NCBI GenBank assembly: GCA_035222895.1
Contig: JAVYIG010007531.1
Location: 1-64,000 of the forward strand
Direction: 5' to 3'
DNA length: 64,000 nt
Source of the DNA: Strongylocentrotus droebachiensis
Lineage: Eukaryota > Echinodermata > Echinoidea > Camarodonta > Strongylocentrotidae
Shown here one piece after another: positions 1 through 28,343 of the stretch. Positions within the stretch are counted from its first letter, which is position 1. Each line of letters starts with the position of its first letter. The translations under genes were made by a program, and so were the position numbers. A model generated the notes under the pieces. It ran no database searches, was not told where the DNA came from, and saw only the letters and a list, made by a program, of their open reading frames with translations.

Positions 1-4
1 ACCA

Positions 5-193
5 AATAGAGATATTCTCCCAACTATAGCCACTGGCTCAACAACAAGAGGCCATGTTTTCAAGATTGTCAAACAACATTTCAATACAAGACTTTGGCAG
101 TATAGTTTCTCAATAAGGAGGGTAAACGATTGGAATGCCCTGCCACCATTAACCAATAATTATAGGTATTGGAGAAGAAAAAAATCCAATTAA
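5..193 (+). pseudogene. 3' end of a non-LTR retrotransposon reverse-transcriptase ORF (relic)
   Basis: One frame reads openly from the window edge to a TAA at 191-193 and gives about 62 residues. They include the stretches TTRGHVFKIVKQHFNTRL and FSIRRVNDWNALP. The pattern of a basic TRGH segment followed by F-S-x-R-x-V-N-D-W-N-x-L-P is typical of the extreme C-terminus of CR1/Jockey-like LINE polymerases. Only the tail is visible because the rest lies left of the window, so whether the upstream part is intact cannot be told. No poly-A tail or target duplication was identified. Moderately sure of the family, not of the clade. Confidence 0.55.
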
Positions 194-304
194 GTTTGAA
201 CCATATTTGAGACGGGATGCAACAGTAAAGAGGGACAAATATAAAGCTATAAACTTCCAGTCTTTAAAGTACAAGTCCACTCCAAAAATAACTTACTTTC
301 AATA

Positions 305-1257
305 CACTGTAAAAAATAATAGTCGAAATAACTCAATAAAATTGAGGAAAAGAATTGCCTTATTTTTATTAAGTAAATATTACCTACGGCATCTTAAGTA
401 GAATTTACTTATTTTGCTGAATACATTTTTTTCTCAGTTAAATCGAGTTACATTAACGTAAATAATTTAAGTATTGTAATCATTTTAGATAATTAAAAAA
501 AAGTTATGATAGGATTACATATTGCACGATTTGGTACCCATCTAATCTAACAAGTAACATCCACTAATCATTCACTACTTCTATTTAAGATTAATCACTA
601 ATCACTAACACTACTTCTATTTAAGATTTAACCGTATATATATATCTACCACCATCACAAACTATTACATACGCTTCAATTCGACACATATTGAAAGGCT
701 CCAAATTTTATATATACTTGATCGTAGCATCTTAAAAGGAAAATTGGTTGACAATTTCCTGAAATATCAAGTTTTGATTTGTTTTGAACTTGGTAACAAT
801 TAAAAATTGTTTTGTCTTTGCTTAGCCATGTTAAATGAATTAGTTAATGTTTTAAAGTCCTTAAATTTTCATTCAACCACAAAAAAGAATTGTTTTATTT
901 AAAAAAAGAGTTTAATTTGGTCTTAATGAATATTCATAAATTATGTAAATATTTCTATTACGCACTGCATCGGTCTTTACTTTAAAAAGATAAGAATAAT
1001 CAACATAAATTGTTTGAGTAATACGTATAATTTCTGATTTTGAGTTAAAATTACTAAATTAATACAAGCTGAAATTACTTAAAGTTCTTATGTATTTTAT
1101 TTTACTTAAATATTCCACGTATGTTCTACTAAATTGAAAGTTTGAGTTAGCAAGACTTAAATTTAGTGCGTAAGTGGCAAAACTAATGTTTTCAAGTAAA
1201 TTCTACATGGAAAAAATACGTAAAAATTACCAATGAACAAATTCTTTTTTTACAGTG
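305..1257. mobile_element. Non-autonomous DNA transposon with TA target duplication
   Basis: The ends are inverted: CACTGTAAAAAA at 305-316 and TTTTTTACAGTG ending at 1257, each flanked by TA (303-304 and 1258-1259). Removing it rejoins the two halves of the surrounding inverted-repeat arm, which is good evidence of insertion. The interior is AT-rich with no transposase ORF; only a 64-codon open frame at 207-401 overlaps it. A GTAGAATTTACTT motif recurs near both ends in inverted orientation (about 399 and about 1200). The TA duplication suggests a Tc1/mariner-type mechanism. Confidence 0.6.
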
Positions 1258-1916
1258 TAGAAGCAGAAAAATCAGACAAACCAAGTTTGAGCAAAATCGG
1301 ATACCTATAGTAAGAAAGTTATGATTTTTTGAAAAAGTATGTACAACTATGGAACAATATACATCTACACAAAAAACCTATTACTATCATTCTGAATGCT
1401 GGTGTGAAGAACTAAGATTCTTAGGGGAAAAAATAGGAAATTTATATTATCAATATAAAGAAAATAATTAGTGGATAGTGAGCAGGGGCGTAGACAACGG
1501 GGGGGATGAGGGGGATGCATCCCCCCACCTCACAAGGTGGGGGGGGGGGGATGGCATGTACAATCATCCCCCCCAGGTTTTGGGAATGATATTTGCTTAC
1601 TTAATAAGTCATAATGATGATAATAATAGTAATAATAATAATGATAACAATTATAATATTAATAATAATAATAATTATGATGATAATAATACAGCCAACC
1701 AAATTGCCTGTACATTCTAGCTACTGAATTTCTTGAAAACGCTGAAATGTTGACCATCATGTGCAGGTGCACCGTGGCCTTCGGAGCGGACGCGACGTTG
1801 CGCTGCAGGCCAATCCATTGTTGTCTTCTCCTGTGTAGATGTGTATAAGAAATGTATTAATGTTTTAATGCTACGTTTATCTACCTTGTTTCTTATTTTG
1901 CCTTTTAAAGAACTCT

Positions 1917-2290
1917 CCTCTCTCTCTCTATCTCTCTCCCTCTCTCTCTCTCTCTCTCCCTCTCCATGTCTCTCTTTTTCTCTCCTCCCTCTCTCTCTTC
2001 TATCCCCTTCTCTCTCCCCTCTCTTCTCTCTCTTCTCTCTCCTCTCTCTCTTTCTATACCTCACTCTCTCCCTGTCTCTCTTCTCTCTCCTTCTACCTTC
2101 CTCTCTCTTCCTCACTTCCTCTATCTTCCTTCTCTCCCCCTCACTTCCCCTCCGTATCTCCCCTCCGTATCTCCCCTCCCCTCTCTTTCCCGCTACCCTC
2201 TCTCTTTTTCTCAGTTCTACCCTCCCCTTTCTTGTCCCTCTCTTTCTCTCTCACCACTTCTTCTTCTCTCTCTCTCTCTCTCTCTCTCTT
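1917..2290 (+). repeat. CT-rich low-complexity tract
   Basis: About 370 bases of CT/CCT-type pyrimidine repeats. The open frames across it encode only Ser/Leu/Pro strings on + or Arg/Glu strings on -, and are artefacts of the repeat. Confidence 0.9.
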
Positions 2291-2692
2291 TAGTCATTTC
2301 TCTTCTTTTCGATTTCCTTGTCATTTCTCGCCTTGGTCTAGCCACATCTAGCCAACCGTTTTATATTGTATTGTAACCATATTTTCATGTGTGTGAAACA
2401 ATATGTTCTTCTTAAGTGTTGGTTCAATTTTGTTTACACTATTCAATTTCATTGTAAATCAACCATTATGAGTTCCTGAACTTTACGTGTTGATGTTTTA
2501 AACCGAATAAATAAATAAATAATAAATAAAATAAATAAATAATAATCCTCATCATTATTGTAATTGTGTTTATTGTTATTAGCCGCATTCACACGGTGAA
2601 AGCCAATTCAGACGGTAAAAAAAAGATAATCTTACAAGTATTCATGTGGTTATCTTGTGGTTTGGAAACCACAAGATAACCACAAGATTAAA

Positions 2693-3129
2693 CAGGCACG
2701 GATCTACGGGGGGGTTAGGGAGTTTAAACCCCCCCCCCCTTGGGCGGCCCCCCCCAAAAAAAAAAAAGGGAAAAAAAGGGAAAAAAAAGAAAAAAAGAAA
2801 GAAAAAAGAACGCACGCTGGAGAGAAAACCCTTTCAAGTGCAAATATTGGGAGAAGAAATTCAACTCATCTGGTAACTTAACCAAACACATGATAACTCT
2901 GGATATAACTGTGTATTTAACTGTTACTTGATTTAAAAAGACGTTATCATGCACTGCTTTTTATGGTCTCCATTGTGTTAATAGATGCCAGGAAAACATC
3001 ACTTACGGGGTTCAAATAAACACCCCCCAAAAAAATCGGCTCGCCGCTTCGGGCTCGTGGACGATGCTCTGCTTCGTCATTATTTTGGTCAACCCCCCCC
3101 CCCTTAGCAAAAAGCTAGATCCGCCCCTG
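2693..3129. mobile_element. Inner element with CAGGC/CAGGGG-type inverted ends
   Basis: CAGGCACGGATCTACGG at 2693 and, inverted, CAGGGGCGGATCTAGC ending at 3129 form imperfect termini next to poly-G/poly-C runs. This resembles a second hAT-like element nested in the larger one. The flanking octamers do not match, so the target duplication is lost or the boundary is slightly wrong. Confidence 0.4.
2808..2894 (+). pseudogene. Decayed C2H2 zinc-finger fragment
   Basis: Two frames together resemble one C2H2 finger with its linker. RTHAGEK is read at about 2809-2829; then, after a frameshift in the AAAA run near 2825, ENPFKCKYWEKKFNSSG and NLTKHM are read. The second cysteine is replaced by tryptophan and the final histidine is missing, so the finger could not bind zinc. 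It lies inside the nested transposon, which suggests a captured or overwritten gene piece. Too short to name a parent gene. Confidence 0.45.
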
Positions 3130-3589
3130 AGTCATCCCCCCCAGGTGTACGAACCTGTCTACGCCACTGATAGTGAGGACGTCACAGACTGAGTGAGTTA
3201 CCAATTTGTCTTGTGCTTTTCATTGTTCCATAGTTTTACATATACTCATAACTTTCTCAGCATTAGTTATCCGATTTTGCTCAAACTTTTTTTGATTGGT
3301 TTGTCTGACTTTTCTGTTTCTATTGAAAGTATCTTTTTTTTGGAGTGGACTTGTACTTTAAACCCAAGTATACCCAAGTATAATATAACATATTTTCATC
3401 AATGAACAACAGCATACTTATAAAGTTGAAAATCAACTACACACAAGACCTTCCCAATATATTTTGCGGTTTAATAGTCCATTTTTTAATTAAATTATTA
3501 TTATTTAACTAAATTAGGAGTAAGTGTGTTGAAATTCTATGTACAAATGTTTGTGAAAGAAAAAATAAAATGAACCATGAACTACTGGC

Positions 3590-3735
3590 GACTCAACCTT
3601 GATAGAGTCGAGCTTTTCAGAACATGTGGTCGACGTCTGCATATGTGTTTGGTCAATGATTCATGGATTGGCGGCCGAGATGGTTTGCGTTTTCTAGACG
3701 TCGGAACACTAATGTTTGGAAAGACAAAAAATCAG
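3590..3735 (+). promoter_or_regulatory. Candidate upstream exon or promoter near DHX38
   Basis: A CpG-containing stretch with ATTGGC (inverted CCAAT) at about 3667 and a GAGATGG motif resembling YY1 sites. It ends in a good splice donor, CAG/GTATGTG, at 3736. A frame starting near 3577 stays open across it (about 53 codons before the donor). Splicing to the acceptor at 5456 would not be in frame with DHX38, so it could only serve as a 5'UTR or uORF exon. Not proven; it competes with the 4310-4580 region. Confidence 0.3.
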
Positions 3736-4309
3736 GTATGTGGCTGTGAATATTAATTTCTTGTTGGTATGTTGGGATATTTTTAAGTGTTTAAGGATGA
3801 TGTATTTATTTAAATAGACTAGTTGTGATGTTTTTCTTCACGTAACAACATGATAATACAGACCGTTTCTTGATTTGTGCACAATTAATGCCTGCTCAGT
3901 CCCATACAATTCTTATTTTGTGGGTTGGTTATTCACTCGTTACACTGTTGTTAACAACTGAACCATGTTACTTTTACCCTTTTTTATTCATAATAATAAG
4001 TAAGATACTCTGGCGTTGAGATACCCTACTAAAACTATACCAACAATCACAGTCATAGCTGCATGTGTATTAGTATTAGATCTACTCAGAGTTTAGACTA
4101 GGCAAATTCATGCAAAAAAATATATTAAAAAAATTGACTTGAAAACACATCAGACAATTAGTCTGAACCGAGTCAGGAGCAAATTTGAAGAAATTATTTT
4201 TTTAAATGTTGTAAAACCAAAGATATAAGAAGAAAACCGACCAAGTATCTGTACTAAAAATCGTACAAAAGTTACATGTAAAATTGGTCGTATACATTCG
4301 ACAGCTGAA

Positions 4310-4580
4310 AATGACGCGCACGGTTGCATTACGTGCGTTCTCGAATCCAAAATCATACCTCACACACACACTCTCGCCATACCGCGAATGGTCCGTCGTG
4401 GGGAGCTAGCCGGCTGAGAGTTGGCAGCGATACCAACGCAGCTTCGGAGCTCCGCAGAGCGCCATTTTAGCGGGACTCGGAAAGGTTCGCGGTGGGAAGG
4501 CAGCGGCCTAGCTTTTTGCCCAAACAACGCTAGATCGGCTGCTGGCAAAATGAAAATAACTACGATCGAGAACATCGTCA
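4310..4580. promoter_or_regulatory. CpG-rich promoter-like region upstream of DHX38
   Basis: CpG dinucleotides are clearly denser here than in the flanks. AAAATGGCG on the minus strand (near 4462-4470) fits the YY1 core found at many housekeeping promoters. The region lies about 0.9-1.1 kb upstream of the DHX38 ATG, which itself sits four bases after a splice acceptor, so a non-coding first exon must exist somewhere upstream. The minus-strand orientation of the motif also allows divergent transcription to the left. No convincing + strand donor was found here, so the exact start is open. Confidence 0.35.
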
Positions 4581-4750
4581 GTTTCTTAACTTTTCAGTGA
4601 GATAATTCTGAATTCTAATTGAGACTATATAATAAATTAAATCGACAAAGAAACCTCGGTAGAACTCTTATAACTATATAAAAGCTTGTTTATTTCTTCA
4701 TTTGACATTTTGTTTTCGACCATTTTTTCGTGCGCGAGTCAATGCAAACT

Positions 4751-4830
4751 ACCGTATTTTCTGGCGTAAAGGCCGCAGTATTTTCGGGTGAGAAAAAATC
4801 AAAAAGTCGGGGTGCGGCGTATACGCAACA
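4751..4830 (+). repeat. Interspersed repeat fragment (ACCGTATTTTCTGGCG type)
   Basis: The stretch beginning ACCGTATTTTCTGGCG and ending near GCGGCGTATACGC resembles a widespread animal repeat motif. Only a fragment is present and no ends were found. The rest of 4580-5077 shows nothing else I can name. Confidence 0.35.
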
Positions 4831-5077
4831 ACAACAAAATTCAGCGGTCAAAACATCACGTCCATTTGCAGGTATGGGACTATAGGAACGGTAGCATGAC
4901 TAGACAACGGTACAGGACAATTCTAGAATAACTCCACACAACTTACCGACAATTTTATGTTGCATAGTTGACATGAGGACGAAAAAACTTATTTTTCTAA
5001 TAAAATCTGCCGATAGATCTAGATCTAAGTCCGTACCATTGCATCGCCAAAAAGTAAACAAAGGGACAGGCCGTCTT

Positions 5078-5341
5078 AGGGAGCCGTTGCTTGTCTAATT
5101 ATCAAGATATTTATGATTGGAAATCAAAATCAAATTTTGTGTTTTCCTAACGGTTTTTAAAACACTACAGTCTATTGCGGAAAATAAGTATGGTAAAACC
5201 GGTCACAGATATTTACTTTTTTGAGGCACTTCATGATCATCTTGTGGTGCAATTTTTGTAGGGCTTTAAAAAAAAATACCGGTACTGATAACATATAGGG
5301 CTATGCATCTCAGATTTAACATTGTTAAGCGATACCTTTAA
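5078..5341 (+). mobile_element. TTAA-type repeat family, copy A (5' truncated)
   Basis: Closely matches copy B (18791-19173) over ATTATCAAGATATTTATGATTG, ACACTACAGTCTATTG and the terminal part CATCTCAGATTTAACATTG. The right end, GATACCTTTAA, is the degraded form of the family terminus; the left end is missing. It lies in the presumed 5'UTR intron of DHX38. Confidence 0.6.
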
Positions 5342-5460
5342 TGTAGAGTCTGACATCAAATCTACGTTTGCAGACTATCCCGTAGGATCTTGTGAACTGC
5401 TTTAGTAGGACTTTAACTGTGAAAGATCCTAATTTTTTCTTCTCCTTCTTTTGCAGAAGC

Positions 5461-24437
<18,977 letters not shown>

Positions 24438-24514
24438 TCTTTCAGGATTTCTTAGTACATAGTAGGAATTTCTTGAATGTGGATCATTGGTGGTTCAAGT
24501 CACATGGGTTTCAA

Positions 24515-24520
24515 AATAAA
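24515..24520 (+). terminator. Candidate DHX38 polyadenylation signal
   Basis: AATAAA 78 bases after the TGA at 24435-24437. A second AATAAA at about 26946 would give a much longer 3'UTR running through the composite repeat. Confidence 0.45.
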
Positions 24521-24594
24521 TAGCAAAATCTTCTATCATGTTCACATATTCTTACTTGTGTGAGGATAGTTCCTAGCTCTCAAACAGTTTTTGT

Positions 24595-25530
24595 CTCGCC
24601 TGCGTAGCAAAAAGCGAGACATAGGCGCCGCTTTTCCGGTGACGGCGGCGGCGACGGCGGCGGCGGCGACGGCGGCGGCGTCAACATCAAAAACTTAACC
24701 TAAGGTTAAGTTTTTGAATTTTTGATATAATTTTTAAAGTATAAGTTCTTAGTCAATGAAACTTGGACTATAGGGTAATCAAGTATCCCCAATCATGTGA
24801 GTAGAATTTCAGATCACAAAGTCAAGGTCAAAGGTCATTTCAGGTCAACAGACTTGGACTATGTTGTAGCATCATCATCGAAAACTTAACCTAAGGTTAA
24901 GTTTTTGAATTTTTGATATAATTTTGAAAGTATAAGTTCTTAGTCAATGAAACTTGGACTATAGGGTTATCAAGTCTCCCCAATCATGTGAGTAGAATTT
25001 CAGGTCACTAAGTTAAGGTCAAAGGTCATTTAAGGTCAACAAACTTAGACTTTGTGGCATCAACATCAAGATTTTCAAAATGCTTCTTCTTCGTTATTTT
25101 TCAACCGATTTTGATTCTGATTGTTTCATATGGTAGGGCTAGGAGGGGGATTTAAAATTTCTACACAGAATCGTGAAATTCATTATCTATGCTAATTTAT
25201 GCAAATTTATTCGAAATCACAAAAAAGGCTTCTTCTCCTTCATTTCTCGACCGATTTTGATTTGGTTTGCTTTATATCGTAGAGCTAAGTTTGGTACACT
25301 AAACCTCTACACAGAATTTTGAAATTGTTCTCCATTAATTAATTATGGTAATTTATGCAAATTTATTCCAAAAATAACAAAAATTGCTTCTTTTCCCTCA
25401 TTTCTTGACCGATTTTGATTTGGTTTGCCTTATCTGGTAGAGCTAAATTTGGAACACTAAACTTCTACACAGAATTGTGAGATTTTGCTCCATGATTATT
25501 TATGGTACTTTATGCAAATGAAATGAAATT
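24595..25530 (+). repeat. Composite repeat: GTCTCGCCTGCGTAGC head, GGC/GAC triplets, 2 + 3 internal tandem units
   Basis: It opens with GTCTCGCCTGCGTAGC and an inverted GCGAGAC, followed by a GGCGAC/GGC triplet run (24641-24680). Two direct units of about 191 bp then begin near 24681 and 24872; each carries AACTTAACCTAAGGTTAAGT and AAGGTCAAAGGTCATTT. Three degenerate units of about 140-160 bp follow from near 25076, 25220 and 25380; each carries CCGATTTTGATT and CTACACAGAAT. A dispersed family is likely, but no transposase and no terminal duplication were found. It lies just after DHX38, possibly in a long 3'UTR. Confidence 0.7.
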
Positions 25531-27423
25531 ATGTCCCTTCCAGGGCATCAAATTTTTATTTTTTGACCAGTTCAAAAGTGTACCACATAAAATTTACGAT
25601 ATTTGTTGTTGCGAGATGCGGATGAGAGCTACGTCATTGACGTTCTGGTTTATTGAATTGCGTTATGCAGGCGAGACCGCCGAGAGCGTTTCCCTTGTTT
25701 TTACCTCTAAAAACATCTGTGCATTATTAAGATATGGCGCTCTCTCAGTGTGGACACTTCTTTTGTTTCCAAATGATAATACCGAATGTCTTACATAATT
25801 TTGCTCATGTATGAATAACTTTGGGCGAGTACTTTCATGGATTTAAATGTCACAGGGATAAATTTCAAGTTTATAAAATACATGTATTCCGAATTTGTAA
25901 ATTGTTTAACTCAAATGAGAGTACACTGTATCTTAATAACAAGGCCCATTTGTCAGACTAAACTTTGCGGGGTGGTTTGAACTTTGAAGGTTACTTGAAG
26001 ACCTGGAGCATGATTATTAATGCTATGATATTAGAAGGTATAAATGAGTGATGCAAAATGGAAGACTATGACCATTTCAGTTCACCTGTAAACATTTTTG
26101 CAATACTATAGAAAGGTTTAATACAGTTATGCACCAGAACTAATTAGTCCCTAGGGACTTATTTGAAAAGGACATATTGATATTGTCTTAGAGTGTGGTG
26201 TAGACTCAAATACACGTCTTAATTATAGGGCATGCTATTGATCTTCCTTCTTTGTACTGTTAACACGAAAGGTAAAGTTGACTATACCATCTAATTTAAT
26301 GTTAATTCAATTTTAATTGCAATACCGGTACATCAAATGTTTTTCAGTACATGTTTTGGTATTGCCAAAGCATTTTAATAAATCATGTACTCAATCAGTG
26401 TGAAATCCCATTGTGGATTGTACAGAAGATGATACAAGATGTCTTTGATTAAGAAAAGTTTATTTTGTTGTTGTCTGTAGTTCCATAGAACCTTCTTGTC
26501 TCCCGCAAATTACTTCTTAAAAATGATAGTTTGATTGTATCAAATTGGGAATCAATTAACAGAGCAGACTAAATGTTTTGAGAGGGTATGTGGCATATCA
26601 TTTTAAATTAATAGTGACTTTTATTTGAATATGGGGTAAATCACATGTTTGAAATTGCTTGTAACTTTACCAAGACTGGGCCAAATTTCTGATCATTTTG
26701 ATGATTCCAGAACCTTGCAGTACACACCAATACTTATATGCTAGATAATCCATGTTTCTTTCACAATGCAACCGCATGACCAGAACTGGTCTTTATCTTT
26801 AACTCCCAAGAAAATCCTTCAAAACTGTCTAGTCAAAGCTTTTCTTATGAATCAATTATGCTGAAAATGTCTTATTTGAGACATATTCTGTTTATATGTG
26901 TATGTATGTTGTATGTATGTACAAAATGAACTGTAATTGTATGTAAAATAAAAAACGATTTTTAAATAACTCTAATATACTTAACAAAATGTTACTCATT
27001 TTTATTGTGTGCACCAGTTCGCATTTGATTATTTACAGTGCCTATCCACCTTTTTTCTTCTCTAACTCAGTCTCAAGTAATTGGTTTACCAGAATCATGA
27101 AATAAATATCTAGGATATAGTACAAACAAAATGAATTTATGTAACAAACATTACCGTTTATTTTCTGGTTTCCATAATGGGTATAAATATATAAAAGAAA
27201 TAAAATAAACAAATGTACACTCATACAGGTTGTACACTCCAATATGATTGTATAATTCAAGGACTATGTATTGTTCAATTAGTTAAACCAGGGCTCGACA
27301 CTAACAGGTGCCCGGCATATCGATACCCTCAAGAAGTATACATTTTACTGAAGGGGGTTTCAAACGTGCAGACCCTAAAACTTTTAATCCAGACCAATTA
27401 TGGAAAATTTAGTGCAGATCCCT
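25531..27423. other. Intergenic or long 3'UTR DNA between DHX38 and LENG1
   Basis: No convincing exon on either strand; open frames are short and have no splice context. An AATAAA at about 26946 on the + strand may be a distal DHX38 polyadenylation site. An A/T-rich stretch at 26920-27010 follows it. Nothing else recognised. Confidence 0.5.
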
Positions 27424-27842
27424 GGGCCGGTATTCAGTTCAATACATCAATAGCATGATAATAAGAAATTTACTAAGTAAATGGCTAAGCTAAGAAATTT
27501 ACTTATCTCGTATTCAAATCACATTCACTTATTACTACAAAATCTAAGTAAAATACTAACTGATAAGCATTGTGACATCACACGGTCAATCAAAAGTTAT
27601 GCGCAATTAATACGTTGCAATAAATGTGCGCTGATATAATTGTGCGCAGGTTATAATACTGCGCAAGAAAACCATCCAAATAATTGGCTTAAGTCTGGTA
27701 GGCAGCTGTCTTAGATTTAGGGTAAAATACTTATCCAAAAGTTTGAATTGAATACCAAAATTGGCTAAGTATTTCATCTAAGCCAAATACTAAGTAAAAA
27801 GCTTGAATGTTGTACTTTAGTATTGAATTGAATATAGGCTCT
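27424..27842. mobile_element. MITE with GGGCCGGTATTCAGTTCAAT-type inverted ends
   Basis: Left end GGGCCGGTATTCAGTTCAAT and right end (inverted) GAGCCTATATTCAATTCAAT. Subterminal CTAAGTAAA/TTTACTTAG motifs occur in both orientations. About 419 bp, no coding capacity. Confidence 0.6.
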
Positions 27843-27985
27843 GGTGATAGAGTGAGAGGGAGAGAAACATGACTGTTTATAAAGGCAATGCACAATATTG
27901 GAGAAGGTAGAGGGGTAAAAATAAGATTTGCACTATTGTCAACTGTTTGAATACACTTTTTAATATCGAATACAACCCATATAAA

Positions 27986-27991
27986 TTTATT
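27986..27991 (-). terminator. Candidate LENG1 polyadenylation signal
   Basis: AATAAA on the minus strand (TTTATT on +), about 350 bases after the LENG1 stop at 28344-28346. It is the nearest canonical signal seen. Confidence 0.4.
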
Positions 27992-28343
27992 CTGGATTGT
28001 TGAGGAATCACAGGTTTAGTGTTGATTTTCTTAAGAGTATTAATATCTCCTGAATGGTGTTATTTTCAAACTTGCAATTGAGTTGAATTCACAGATAAGG
28101 TTCTCTTCATATTGGTAAGAGATCCCGTAAAATAAAAATCAGAATTTTCCAAGGAGAACAATATATTCAAATAGGAAAACCCTGAACTATATTTTTCATT
28201 TTTCAACTTGTAGACTTCGGAGCTAATTAAAGGAAATATTTCTGATTGGGAAAATATTTACTAAATCTATGATTTTTCACAAAAAATGCATACATGTATT
28301 ACCAATATGGTAGGGAGAAAGAATGAATAGAAGCAAAAGTCGT

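Larger units (their letters stand above)
1483..3169. mobile_element. hAT-like non-autonomous element with 8-bp target duplication
   Basis: Terminal inverted repeats read CAGGGGCGTAGAC at 1483 and, inverted, CAGTGGCGTAGAC ending at 3169. They are bracketed by the direct repeat ATAGTGAG (1475-1482 and 3170-3177). An 8-bp duplication with CAG-starting ends is the hAT superfamily signature. The interior holds poly-G/C runs near both ends, a long CT tract (1917-2290), an AATAA-rich stretch (2503-2560), a second pair of inverted termini (2693 and 3129) and a zinc-finger relic. No transposase was recognised, so the element depended on another copy for movement. Confidence 0.65.
264..3363. mobile_element. 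Interrupted inverted-repeat element hosting two younger insertions
   Basis: The arm at about 264-303 plus 1260-1400 is the reverse complement of 3190-3363. Matching blocks include AAGTACAAGTCCACTCC at the outer end, GTTTGAGCAAAATCGGATA in the middle and an AACTATGGAACAAT block at the inner end. The left arm is split by the TA-flanked element at 305-1257, and the hAT-like element at 1483-3169 sits in the loop. No ORF of transposase length is present, so this is a non-autonomous or decayed element. The outer limits are uncertain because the match fades near 264 and 3363. Confidence 0.6.

Noticed and set aside
1717-2376. Several Ser/Leu/Pro or Arg/Glu frames
   Set aside because: They are translations of the CT/GA tract inside a transposon; composition explains them fully.
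4360-4575. 71-codon minus-strand frame beginning MFSIVVIFILP, possibly signal-peptide-like
   Set aside because: It lies in the CpG-rich promoter region, resembles no family I know and has no second exon I can attach. Kept only as a note under the promoter.
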